This document shows, one piece after another, positions 32,842 through 41,121 of a stretch of DNA of 64,000 nt. Source of the stretch: Nitrospira_E sp052156535. GTDB lineage: Bacteria > Nitrospirota > Nitrospiria > Nitrospirales > UBA8639. A model generated the notes under the pieces. The model had not been told where the DNA came from. It searched no databases and saw only the letters and a program-made list of their open reading frames with translations. A program made the translations under genes and the position numbers. Numbering within the stretch: position 1 is the stretch's first letter; every line of letters begins with the position of its first letter. Location of the stretch: the NCBI RefSeq assembly GCF_052156535.1, contig NZ_JBQKUP010000034.1, positions 62,001 through 126,000 of the forward strand, given 5' to 3'.

Positions 32842-32934
32842 TTGGCCACAAAGAAGAAAGCTCCAGCCAAGAAGAAAGCTCCAGCCAAGAAAAAGGCTCC
32901 AGCCAAGAAAAAAGCTGCCACGAAGAAACGGTAA
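32842..32934 (+). CDS. 30-residue Lys/Ala/Pro-repeat protein (histone H1 tail-like)
   Basis: From a TTG at 32842 the frame encodes four near-perfect 18-base repeats giving KKKAPA units, ending in KKKAATKKR and a TAA. Counted from this start it has 16 Lys or Arg in 30 residues. Such tails occur in bacterial H1-like and AlgP-like DNA-binding proteins and in small nucleoid-associated peptides. Upstream GGGGGTGAG is a ribosome site for the TTG; a GTG at 32833 is an in-frame alternative. A strong terminator follows within 25 bases, so it is a monocistronic gene. Interpretation as a nucleic-acid-binding peptide is inference from composition. Confidence 0.65.
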   Translation: MATKKKAPAKKKAPAKKKAPAKKKAATKKR

Positions 32935-32956
32935 TTTTCCCAGTGTGCGGACCTTA

Positions 32957-32988
32957 CGCCGGATGGGGCATGCTCCATCCGGCGTTTT
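32957..32988 (+). terminator. Rho-independent terminator
   Basis: CGCCGGATGG, an eight-base loop, then CCATCCGGCG and TTTT. The 10-bp stem is perfect and follows the Lys-rich small gene by 22 bases. Confidence 0.85.
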
Positions 32989-33238
32989 GGTAGGGTCAAT
33001 CTGTTCTTCCGTCAATCAGAACAGAATCCTCTAACCGAGTCTTTTGTTGCTCTCCCTCATCTCTACTCTTTCCATCATTTTTCCATTTCACGTTTTTGCG
33101 GACCATCGCTCACCTCTCAAGGGACGAGGAGAGCTCTTGACTCCACGAACTCCACCTGGAATGATCCTGATCTCCACAGGTATTGATTGAACACAACACA
33201 GATGTTCTGATTTTTAGGTTCTTAGAAGGGAATGTGAT

Positions 33239-34162
33239 ATGTCGCAACACACCGGTAAAGCAGTCGGATTGATGGCTCTGTATGTATTCGTGGGTATCGG
33301 GATAGTACTCTTTTCAAATGGCTCCGGCTTTGCCTCGGGCGAAGAGCTGAACACACCCCACTCCCCCAAAAAATCTTCTGAATCCTCATCGCCTCCAACC
33401 CATCAATCCCCACAAACAGACGCCGCAAAAATGTCGTTAGACAAGAAGGGTCAGGAAGAATTGGAGGCGTTACGGAAAAAGCCGGATGAATTTCGTACGT
33501 TGATGACCGGAGTACAGATTTTTCTCGGTCGCTTTGGATATGGAGTCGGACCCTATACAGGAACTCTCGACCAAACTACTAAACAGGCCTTGAAAGCCTA
33601 TCAGAAAAATTCAGGTCTCTCTCAGACCGGGGACCTCGACTTTCCCACACTGAAACATCTCACCGAAGATGATCGCCTTTTAAATCGTGTTGTCCCATTC
33701 CTTCCCCCACAGACCTTTCACGATCAGGAATGGGGACAATGGGTGGAAGTCCAGGGTTCCTGGATGCTCAAGGAGGGCAACACCGACGAGGTCCTGCAAA
33801 CCTCGCGCATCACCTGTATGAAAGAATTTAAACGGTGTATCGACTCAACCGCATCCCTGGTCAATGCGAATGTGCCCCAACTCAAAGTGCATACCCATGT
33901 TTATGATATACAGGAATGGGATGACGCCAACATCGTGTCGGCACCCTATGATGGGGAAGCCTGTGCCGTGAGTATTTTACGGATCTCACGGAATCCCCCA
34001 CTTGTCACCCGTTTTCTTTCTTTGCAAAACAAACCAGGACAGTGCGCCAAGGTGCAAGCCGAAGACCGACAATACGTCCTGGAAGATGGTCCCAAAATCT
34101 ACCAGATTCTCCGGATGCAGAAGGCCGAGGCCATTCAACAAATCCTGCAAGTCACAAAGTAA
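33239..34162 (+). CDS. Secreted peptidoglycan-binding-domain protein
   Basis: A 307-residue protein with a signal peptide (GLMALYVFVGIGIVLFSNGS, cleavage likely near GFASG), a Ser/Pro-rich linker (residues 38-65), then a PG_binding_1 domain: VQIFLGRFGYGVGPYTGTLD, TKQALKAYQKNSGLSQTGDL. The last 150 residues have a Cys pair (ITCMKEFKRCIDS) and two later Cys, and are not recognised. Probably periplasmic, perhaps tethered to the cell wall. The start has a ribosome site (GAAGGGAATG). It lies about 300 bases after the terminator. Confidence 0.8.
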   Translation: MSQHTGKAVGLMALYVFVGIGIVLFSNGSGFASGEELNTPHSPKKSSESSSPPTHQSPQTDAAKMSLDKKGQEELEALRKKPDEFRTLMTGVQIFLGRFGYGVGPYTGTLDQTTKQALKAYQKNSGLSQTGDLDFPTLKHLTEDDRLLNRVVPFLPPQTFHDQEWGQWVEVQGSWMLKEGNTDEVLQTSRITCMKEFKRCIDSTASLVNANVPQLKVHTHVYDIQEWDDANIVSAPYDGEACAVSILRISRNPPLVTRFLSLQNKPGQCAKVQAEDRQYVLEDGPKIYQILRMQKAEAIQQILQVTK

Positions 34163-34311
34163 CCCGCTGTAATCCCTGGTCAATCGTGATACTCACAGGA
34201 ATAGGACATGGGATGTTGAGGGAATCTGAGGGCCAGATAGACCCGATTTCCCGTGTCCTCAGAAGTCACCCTCATGAAGGACCTCCTCACCGGATCGGAG
34301 AAATGCCCTGG

Positions 34312-34659
34312 TTAGCCTTTGCCCCTAAATGCCCAGGAAAAGTACAGACCAGCCACGGCAATCGTGAAGAGTTGAATGTTTTGGAGAATAGGGCTGCGTT
34401 GGGCCCCCTCCGTGGGGGGAGAGGTAATAAAGTGAAATCCTAAAAATTCCGGCGGCTGCCCGGGTGACGTTTGCCAAGGAGGGAATAAGACCGCCAGGAT
34501 GAGAAGGCCCACCATGATATAGAGGATACGAAGGTTGAGTGGCTCCTGCTTAGAATCCTCCGCTGGTTTTCGATCCACCCGATTCCCACATTTTGGACAG
34601 AACCGCCCTTGGCGAGGGAGATCGTAGCCACAAGAAGGACACGGCTTGGTTTCACTCAC
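34312..34659 (-). CDS. Zinc-ribbon membrane protein
   Basis: About 115 residues from a GTG at 34659. An N-terminal zinc ribbon (PCPSCGYDLPRQGRFCPKCG, two CxxC pairs) is followed by a basic linker. Two hydrophobic segments come next: ILYIMVGLLILAVLFPPW, and one near the C-terminus, IQLFTIAVAGLYFSW. The longer frame from 34824 has an upstream part without similarity, and AGGTG precedes the GTG. Function unknown; such zinc-ribbon/TM proteins are common small membrane proteins. It is divergent from gpsA. Confidence 0.6.
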   Translation of the reverse strand: MSETKPCPSCGYDLPRQGRFCPKCGNRVDRKPAEDSKQEPLNLRILYIMVGLLILAVLFPPWQTSPGQPPEFLGFHFITSPPTEGAQRSPILQNIQLFTIAVAGLYFSWAFRGKG

Positions 34660-34942
34660 ACAACACCTGATTTCTGTTAAGATGATATATGTTTCATGAT
34701 TGTTGGATTTCTCTATCTTGCCCAATTTCCATCGATTCGTCCAGGCTGGTCCCGCAAAACGATTTGACTCATTTCCCACGTCATTTTTATAATTTCCCAA
34801 TAGATCACGATTCAATCCCAACATCGACCCTCATTCGTTCCCTCAGACTGGTGCACGTTTCTATCCCGATACATGGCTTTGCCCCATTGGCCCATGCACC
34901 AACTCCACCATCATTCATGAATCATCTTTGTCAGGAGACACC

Positions 34943-36010
34943 GTGACACCCTCTTCCTTTCGCGTCCTTTCTGTGATTGGCGCCGGAGCCTGGGGAACGG
35001 CTTTGGCTCACCTACTGGCCACCAAAGGATTCAGCATCCGCTTATGGGCACATGAACCTGAGGTCGCGGAGACCATCCAACGCACCAGAGAAAATTCCTG
35101 GTATCTTCCGGAGGTGGTCTTACCCAATTCTATCCAGGCCACGATCAGTCTTCCGGATTGCGTGCAGGGCACAGATGTCATCCTGCTCGCGGCACCATCA
35201 CATGCCATGGCCAATATGGTGAAGCAACTCAACCTGTTATTAAATGAACCCCTTCCCATCATCATCGCCACCAAAGGCATTGAGGAAGGCACATTGCAAT
35301 TAATGAGTCAGGTGGTCGAAAGTCACCTCCCCGCCGTCTGGCATCCGTTCATCACCATTCTTTCCGGGCCCAGCTTCGCATCAGAAGTGAGCCGATGGAA
35401 ACCCACGACCATTTTACTCGCCGGGCGGGATTTCAATCTGGTCAATGGTCTGCAACAAGCCTTCATCACTCCACAGTTTCGCGTGTATGCCGGACGGGAT
35501 ATGATCGGTGCCCAACTGGGCGGTGCCTTGAAAAATGTCATGGCCATTGGAGCCGGTGTGGTGGATGGGCTGGATCTTGGATCCAACGCGAGAGCCGCCT
35601 TAATCACCAGAGGGCTGGCCGAAATGATCCGGTTGGGCCGGGCCATGGGCGCCGATGTCGCCACCTTTTATGGGCTATCAGGGTTGGGAGATCTGGTGCT
35701 CACCTGCACCGGGACATTGAGCCGGAATTACCAGGTCGGCATGCAGTTGGCCAAGGGAGCGAATATGACCACGTTACGCTCAACCAGCAGAACCGTGGCT
35801 GAAGGCGTCCCCACCAGCCGGGCTGCCATGGCGCTGGCTGAACGTTTTCACGTGGATATGCCCATTGTGCGCGGCGTGTTTCAAATGTTGTTTGAAGGAC
35901 GCAATCCCCGGCATATTGTGACAGATCTGATGTCCCGATTAGCCAAAGGCGAAACCGATGGCCTTTTTTCCGCCAGCACCGCGACCTTTGGCCCCAGGGC
36001 TCATTCATGA
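34943..36010 (+). CDS. gpsA: NAD(P)-dependent glycerol-3-phosphate dehydrogenase
   Basis: A 355-residue protein with the N-terminal Rossmann VIGAGAWGTALAHLLA, then LLAAPSHAM, IIATKGIE, the catalytic region GPSFASEV, and a C-terminal half with QLGGALKNVMAIGAGVVDGL and YGLSGLGDLVLTCTG. It reduces dihydroxyacetone phosphate to sn-glycerol-3-phosphate for phospholipid synthesis. GTG at 34943 follows CAGGAGA by five bases and is preferred over the in-frame ATG at 34928. It overlaps larB (ATGA), so the two are translationally coupled. Confidence 0.92.
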   Translation: MTPSSFRVLSVIGAGAWGTALAHLLATKGFSIRLWAHEPEVAETIQRTRENSWYLPEVVLPNSIQATISLPDCVQGTDVILLAAPSHAMANMVKQLNLLLNEPLPIIIATKGIEEGTLQLMSQVVESHLPAVWHPFITILSGPSFASEVSRWKPTTILLAGRDFNLVNGLQQAFITPQFRVYAGRDMIGAQLGGALKNVMAIGAGVVDGLDLGSNARAALITRGLAEMIRLGRAMGADVATFYGLSGLGDLVLTCTGTLSRNYQVGMQLAKGANMTTLRSTSRTVAEGVPTSRAAMALAERFHVDMPIVRGVFQMLFEGRNPRHIVTDLMSRLAKGETDGLFSASTATFGPRAHS

Positions 36011-36777
36011 ACCACGACCGGTTAGCGGCCTTGCTGCAACGGGTTCAAGGCGGACACGTTTCTGTCCCCCAGGCCATTCGACAGCTCCGCACTCTCCCGT
36101 TTGAAGATCTCGGGTTTGCCTCAGTGGATCATCACCGGTCGCTTCGACAGGGTTTTCCTGAGGTGATCCTGTGCGAAGGAAAAACACCCGCACAAATTAC
36201 GGCCATCGCTCGAAAATTGTTAAAGGCCGGCGGACCGTTTCTGGCGACACGGGTCTCGCCTGCTAATGCGCGCAGCCTCAAGCGATTGGCCCGCAAGGCG
36301 GTGTACCATGAAATGGCCAGAATGGTCTCGCTTTCCGATAACAAGCGAGACAAGCAGGGGTTGATTCTTGTTGTCACGGCCGGCACCTCCGACATCCCTG
36401 TGGCCGAAGAAGCCAAAGTCACCGCCGAAGTCATGGGAAGCCGGGTGCACACACTCTATGATGTTGGCGTCGCAGGCTTACATCGGCTCTTGGATCGCCA
36501 GGAAATCCTTCACCAGGCACGAGTCGTCGTCGTCGTCGCAGGAATGGATGGGGTATTGCCCAGTGTGGTGGGAGGGTTGGTTGATCGCCCGATTATCGCC
36601 GTGCCCACCAGCCAGGGCTACGGGGCGAATTTTGGCGGGCTCGCCCCTCTCTTAACGATGCTAAATGCCTGCTCATCGGGAATCGGCGTGGTAAATATCG
36701 ATAACGGGTTTGGAGCAGGCTGTCTCGCCCACCGCATCAATATTAACGGACAAGTGGAAGCTCTTCCCCAGACGTAG
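36007..36777 (+). CDS. larB: Nickel-pincer cofactor biosynthesis protein LarB
   Basis: A 256-residue protein with the LarB pattern. The N-terminal part carries FEDLGFASVDHHRSLRQGFP and EVILCEGKT. The C-terminal AIR-carboxylase-like fold carries LVVTAGTSDIPVAEEA, LYDVGVAGLHRLL, GMDGVLPSVVGGLVDRPIIA and VNIDNGFGAGCLA. It carboxylates and hydrolyses nicotinic acid adenine dinucleotide, the first step towards the cofactor of lactate racemase-type enzymes. It starts inside the end of gpsA. The larC gene lies 2 kb downstream on the same strand; no larE or larA is in the window. Its last 35 bases are antisense to the end of the next gene. Confidence 0.9.
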   Translation: MNHDRLAALLQRVQGGHVSVPQAIRQLRTLPFEDLGFASVDHHRSLRQGFPEVILCEGKTPAQITAIARKLLKAGGPFLATRVSPANARSLKRLARKAVYHEMARMVSLSDNKRDKQGLILVVTAGTSDIPVAEEAKVTAEVMGSRVHTLYDVGVAGLHRLLDRQEILHQARVVVVVAGMDGVLPSVVGGLVDRPIIAVPTSQGYGANFGGLAPLLTMLNACSSGIGVVNIDNGFGAGCLAHRININGQVEALPQT

Positions 36778-37594
36778 GTAACTCAGGCATCGGCTCGCTC
36801 AAAGATTCCGGTGTTAGCGACTCTCCCATTTCAGGGATTGTCCTCTCGTCTTTCTTCTCCGGTTCTCCGATTTGAACATCGGCCTCGGAACCACCGACCT
36901 CCTCCGGCTGAAGAACACCCGCAGCATCCATGGGAGCCTCTTCCTCTGAAACTGCCTGATCGTCGGAAGACTTCAAGTCTTCCTCCGTGCTTGGACCACT
37001 CTCTTCAGAACTCTCTCCCTCACGGAGAATCTCAAGTTCTTCGGGAATATCCGGTTCCGGAGGAAGGGGAGGCAACACTTCACCCACATACGCCAACGCT
37101 TCGAGTGTCCCGTGAACCCGACGTGACACAATCTTGGTTCGAGGTCCATTCCCCTGATCTTCCATCAACTTGGCCTGGAGTTCATAAAAATACGAGCCAT
37201 CAGCAACGAGTTGATGGTATTGATCTTTCCCATCCCAGACCAGCTCCACTGGAATGGTAGGATTCTTCCCTTTCGGCTTCAGTTCGTCCACCAACAGACG
37301 ATGTGCGACAAAACTCATTGAGCGCCGCGTCGGTGAGGTGATCATGGCAGAGACTTCCAGCACATTGGCTCCACGCAACGATGACGGCAACTCCACGAGC
37401 AAGGTCAGTTTCAACGGACTTTTCCCAAGGATAAAGGGATCAGGAGAGACCACCACATCAGAAATTTTCACGGGGGAGGTCGCCGATCCTTTTTTTCGTT
37501 TGGCATCAACCTGTTGGGAAAAGGCTAAACTGACAATGAGACTGAAGGAAAAAATTTGCAGTGTTTTCAGAGAAATTTTTAATAAACGAGGCAT
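36743..37594 (-). CDS. Secreted hypothetical protein with acidic C-terminal tail
   Basis: A 283-residue protein. An N-terminal hydrophobic stretch (LQIFSFSLIVSLAFSQQVDA) is a signal peptide, followed by a region with FlgD/Ig-like strands: VVVSPDPFILGKSPLKLTLL, VELVWDGKDQYHQLVADGSY, FYELQAKL. The last ~100 residues are strongly acidic and Pro/Ser/Glu-rich. I do not recognise the family. Its stop lies inside larB, overlapping tail-to-tail by 35 bases. It stands between larB and larC on the opposite strand. Confidence 0.65.
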   Translation of the reverse strand: MPRLLKISLKTLQIFSFSLIVSLAFSQQVDAKRKKGSATSPVKISDVVVSPDPFILGKSPLKLTLLVELPSSLRGANVLEVSAMITSPTRRSMSFVAHRLLVDELKPKGKNPTIPVELVWDGKDQYHQLVADGSYFYELQAKLMEDQGNGPRTKIVSRRVHGTLEALAYVGEVLPPLPPEPDIPEELEILREGESSEESGPSTEEDLKSSDDQAVSEEEAPMDAAGVLQPEEVGGSEADVQIGEPEKKDERTIPEMGESLTPESLSEPMPELPTSGEELPLVR

Positions 37595-37882
37595 CTGTTT
37601 CCTTATGTGTAAAAACGTGAATTCCTTCGATCAGTCAATGGTCGTTAAATCCCGAGGGATGACAGAATGGAGCAACCCTCGGGCAATCAGGTCATTCGGA
37701 GAACAACGAAGGATCTCTCAAAACTGTGAAACCTCCAACCAGGACACAGATCCTTAGGTGATCGTTATTGAGGGCATACTTCATATTGTGCCAAAGATTT
37801 CCTCTTCAGGCCAATGTAATTTTGTGGAAGTCGGTAGGAAAAATGCATCCAGGTCTTGAGCCTTGATTCTCGCCTACCTAAT

Positions 37883-38338
37883 TCAGGATTCCTCGAAGTT
37901 AAAAAATTCCACTACCGTTTTTTTATAATAGAGATACCATGTAGCCAAGATTACCCAGACACTTAGATGAAAAACATTCCATAGAAGATCTTTTGTGCTG
38001 TTAAAGTTGTTAAAGAGATTTAGAGTTTTGGGATGATTAAAAGGGAAACCAACCATTCCGACTGAGAGAATCTGTATTAATGGAAAGCAGACCAAAAACG
38101 GGCGAACCCACTTCCTTTTCTGAAGAACTCCATAAGGTATAAGCAGCATCCAGCTTGCCCAAGCGAACACAACCAGCGGTTCTCCCCTTTTCCAAAAATT
38201 CTGCCAGGTGAGGTACTCATCATTTACCCTTATTTCTCCCATAGCAAGAGGGAGGATAAGAAAAAGAAGAAAAAATATTGGGAAACATATAAAACCATTC
38301 AAAGATACCCTCGTGATGAAACGAAGGAATAAGGGCAT
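37883..38338 (-). CDS. AT-rich four-helix membrane protein, unassigned
   Basis: About 151 residues with four hydrophobic segments (FICFPIFFLLFLILPLAM, VVFAWASWMLLIPYGVL, FLVCFPLIQILSVGMVGF, HLSVWVILATWYLYY) and no recognised motif. Composition is clearly more AT-rich than its neighbours, which suggests recent acquisition. An ATG at 38416 gives 26 extra residues that look unlike a normal N-terminus, so 38338 is chosen. It lies next to a repeat copy in a 2 kb insertion that separates larB and larC. Confidence 0.5.
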   Translation of the reverse strand: MPLFLRFITRVSLNGFICFPIFFLLFLILPLAMGEIRVNDEYLTWQNFWKRGEPLVVFAWASWMLLIPYGVLQKRKWVRPFLVCFPLIQILSVGMVGFPFNHPKTLNLFNNFNSTKDLLWNVFHLSVWVILATWYLYYKKTVVEFFNFEES

Positions 38339-38489
38339 ATTTTCTATTGTGTCACAGGAGATGTACAAATCTCTTATGTTTTTAAATAGTCCCCTGATTT
38401 TTATTATTTTCCTCATTCAACCACATACCCCCTCGTCCCCTTCAACTATTATGAGCATTGGTGCATTCGGTATGTGCCGAGTTTTTATT

Positions 38490-38710
38490 TGGCCTTTGGC
38501 GTGGCCGAGCCGTGCAGCCGAGTCCGGAAAGACGGGGGCGCATTGTCTGAGCCCTTCGAGAAGACTCAGGAAAGGCTCCGCGAGTTTGCGCCACCGCCGG
38601 AGTCGGCGAACCGCACAGGGGCCCCGAAGGGCCACGCCAGGGCCAACATGGTTTTAGGTACTTTTGCCGTAACAAAAGGCCTGTCCTGAGCCAAGCCGAA
38701 GGAACCTCGT
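38490..38710 (+). repeat. Dispersed repeat, family 2, copy 2
   Basis: GC-rich, with CCGAGCCGTGCAGCCGAGTC, then GGTTTTAGGTACTTTTGCCG and TAACAAAAGGCC at 38650-38681. The latter matches the reverse complement of 28321-28353, apart from a few bases. Several short frames cross it; none is a gene. Confidence 0.5.
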
Positions 38711-38842
38711 GCGCCGGGGCGAAATCCGGATAATTTCAAAAAAATTTGTCCTCTTCTCAAGGACCAACTCAGCGTCGCGTTCAGGACTTTGATATGATAC
38801 GGTTTCGCCTTTGGACTTTTTCAGATTTTCAGGTGTAATTTC

Positions 38843-40072
38843 ATGGCCAGACATCTTCACATTGATGCATTTTCAGGAGTCAGCGGGGACATGTTTTTGG
38901 GTGCCCTCGTAGATACCGGTTTACCCTTGCCTGCTCTTGAAAAAGGCCTCAAAGCCCTAGGCATCAAAGGCTATCGGCTCCGCGAACAGCAGGTGATCCG
39001 CAACAGCATCCGGGCTACCAAAGTGGATGTGGATATTCACAAAGGGTTCACCAAACCCCTGTCCCTCTCCGCTATTCGAAAGACGTTAGGAAATAGCCGC
39101 CTGCCGGAGGCCATTCGCACGCAAGCCCTTCACACCTTCCAACTGCTGGCTGAAGCCGAAGGCAGGGTGCATGGGAAAGAACCGAATAAAGTACATTTTC
39201 ATGAGGTGGGCGTGATCGATTCGCTGGTAGATATTGTCGGAACCCTGCTGGGGTTCGCACATCTGAACATCACAACGGTGTCCTTTTCACCTATCAATCT
39301 GGGAGCCGGTACTATTTCCACAGCACATGGACTACTTCCGGTGCCGGGACCGGCAGTGGCGCACATGGCCCAGGGCATTCCCATCCTCTCCAATGGACCG
39401 GCCATTGAATTCACAACACCGACCGGTATCGCCTTGGTTAAAACTCTCTCCCAAGATTGTAAACCGCTCCCACCCTTAACGCCACAAACCGTGGGGTATG
39501 GCGCAGGCACGGCCGATCCTCATGGCTGGCCTAATGTGTTGCGTGTATTCGTTGGCATTCAAGATTCTGACTCTTTGAATCACACCGAACGCATCATTCA
39601 GCTTGAGACGAACATTGATGATATGAATCCGCAATTGTATGAGTTGATCATGGAGCGCCTGTTCGAGGCTGGAGCGCTTGATGTCACCTTGACCCCAACC
39701 ATCATGAAACGGAGTCGGCCCGGCACGATTGTGACAGTCATCGCGTTCTCACAGGATCTTCAGGCCCTGCAGTCATTACTATTTTCCGAAACCTCGACGC
39801 TGGGAATACGGATCCAGGAAATGGACCGAGCCATTCTGCCTCGCTCCTTCCAAACAATTAGACTGTTGGGGGGGTCTGTCCGCATGAAGATTGCCGGTCT
39901 TGGACAGGGCCGTTCTAAGGTCACTCCCGAGTATCGGGATTGTGTCGCCTTGGCTGAGCGCACCAAGCAGCCAGTGCAAACAATTATCGACCTCGCACGC
40001 CGGACGTATGTCAGCTCGAAAGCCCCATCCACGCGCAAAACTTCTCCTGCCAAATTGGCACAGCGCAAGTAA
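38843..40072 (+). CDS. larC: Nickel-pincer cofactor biosynthesis protein LarC
   Basis: A 409-residue protein in one continuous frame, so no programmed frameshift is needed as in Lactiplantibacillus. It has IDAFSGVSGDMFLGALVDTG at the start, VHFHEVGVIDSLVDIVGTLL, INLGAGTISTAHGLLPVPGP, ETNIDDMNPQLYELIMERLF, and VTLTPTIMKRSRPGTIVTVI. It inserts nickel into the pyridinium dithiocarboxylate intermediate using CTP. The larE gene is not seen here. ATG follows AGGTG by eight bases. It heads the run larC-pdxA-rsmB-rpe-pheS-pheT, all closely spaced. Confidence 0.9.
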   Translation: MARHLHIDAFSGVSGDMFLGALVDTGLPLPALEKGLKALGIKGYRLREQQVIRNSIRATKVDVDIHKGFTKPLSLSAIRKTLGNSRLPEAIRTQALHTFQLLAEAEGRVHGKEPNKVHFHEVGVIDSLVDIVGTLLGFAHLNITTVSFSPINLGAGTISTAHGLLPVPGPAVAHMAQGIPILSNGPAIEFTTPTGIALVKTLSQDCKPLPPLTPQTVGYGAGTADPHGWPNVLRVFVGIQDSDSLNHTERIIQLETNIDDMNPQLYELIMERLFEAGALDVTLTPTIMKRSRPGTIVTVIAFSQDLQALQSLLFSETSTLGIRIQEMDRAILPRSFQTIRLLGGSVRMKIAGLGQGRSKVTPEYRDCVALAERTKQPVQTIIDLARRTYVSSKAPSTRKTSPAKLAQRK

Positions 40073-40079
40073 TCCATTC

Positions 40080-41105
40080 ATGGCTTCCACGCAACCGACC
40101 AAACCGCTTCTGGCGATTACGATGGGCGATCCTGCCGGGATCGGACCGGAAATTATTGTGAAGACTCTTCAGTTGCCGAAAATCCGGCGAGTTTGTCAGC
40201 CCCTGGTCATCGGTAGCCGGAAAATCCTGGAATACACCGCGCAATCCTTGGGGGCCTCATTGGTTCTTGTGCCGGTGAGCGGGCACGAATCATCCTCCGA
40301 TTCTCGAATGTTCCGTCTGGGCTCTCTCCCGGTCTTGGACCCCTTTTCCGGATCAATCCGTCCGGTCAGGCTTGGGCGTGTCACGGCACGGTCCGGGGAT
40401 ATGGCAGTCACGTGCATTCAAACGGCCGTCCGGTTAGCCCAGGCCGGTTGCGTGCAGGGCATCGTGACGGCGCCCATTAATAAACATGCGATGCATTTAG
40501 CGGGGCACACGTACCCTGGCCACACCGAAATGTTAGCGGACCTAACGAACGCAAAAGAGTCGGGGATGATGATAGTCGGGGGTCCCTTGAAAATATTATT
40601 TGCGACCACCCACCTGGCTCTCCGTGATGTCCCGAACGTGTTGACCTCTACCACAATTCTCCGGGCCATTCGATTGGCTCATCAGGGTCTCACCCGCTTG
40701 TTCCACATTCAGAAACCGCGCATCGGCGTGGCGGGTCTCAACCCCCATGCCGGCGAGAATGGCCTGTTTGGCGACGAGGAAAGCCGTATTATTCAACCCG
40801 CCATTCGGCAAGCTAAAAAGCAGGGCATTGCCTGCACGGGTCCTCATCCTGCCGATACCTTGTTCGGCAAGGCGGTCCGAGGATCATTTGACGGCATTGT
40901 CGCCTTGTATCATGACCAGGGATTGATTCCGCTCAAAACGGTGGCCTTCGGCCATTGCGTGAACATCACGGTGGGTCTACCGATCATTCGCACGTCTGTT
41001 GACCACGGCACGGCCTATGACATTGCCGGGCAAGGCAAGGCTGATCCCATGAGCCTTGTTGAGGCCATTGAAATGGCTGCCAAATTGGCCACACACTCCC
41101 CATGA
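40080..41105 (+). CDS. pdxA: 4-hydroxythreonine-4-phosphate dehydrogenase
   Basis: A 341-residue protein with PdxA motifs: ITMGDPAGIGPEII at the start, IVTAPINKHAMHLAGHTYPG, HTEMLADL, FATTHLALRDVP, VAGLNPHAGENGLFGDEE, YHDQGLIPLKTVAF, IIRTSVDHGTAYDIAG. It oxidises 4-phosphohydroxy-L-threonine in pyridoxal phosphate synthesis. The His of HTEM and HDQ bind the metal. ATG at 40080 begins seven bases after the larC stop and fits the family. It is followed by rsmB after 16 bases. Confidence 0.93.
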   Translation: MASTQPTKPLLAITMGDPAGIGPEIIVKTLQLPKIRRVCQPLVIGSRKILEYTAQSLGASLVLVPVSGHESSSDSRMFRLGSLPVLDPFSGSIRPVRLGRVTARSGDMAVTCIQTAVRLAQAGCVQGIVTAPINKHAMHLAGHTYPGHTEMLADLTNAKESGMMIVGGPLKILFATTHLALRDVPNVLTSTTILRAIRLAHQGLTRLFHIQKPRIGVAGLNPHAGENGLFGDEESRIIQPAIRQAKKQGIACTGPHPADTLFGKAVRGSFDGIVALYHDQGLIPLKTVAFGHCVNITVGLPIIRTSVDHGTAYDIAGQGKADPMSLVEAIEMAAKLATHSP

Positions 41106-41121
41106 TTGGCAAGGCGTGAAG

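Noticed and set aside
32748..33034. Minus-strand frames rich in AGAFFLAG-type repeats
   Set aside because: They are the reverse strand of the Lys/Ala/Pro tandem repeat and have no ribosome site; the plus-strand 30-residue gene is followed by a terminator and is the better reading.
38442..38860. Short frames on both strands in the gap before larC
   Set aside because: They come from the GC-rich repeat copy; none resembles a protein.
38843..40072. Programmed frameshift in larC as in some lactobacilli
   Set aside because: The gene is one uninterrupted 409-codon frame with all conserved blocks.
39760..40102. Minus-strand frames of about 105 codons over larC/pdxA
   Set aside because: They are shadows of two well-recognised genes.
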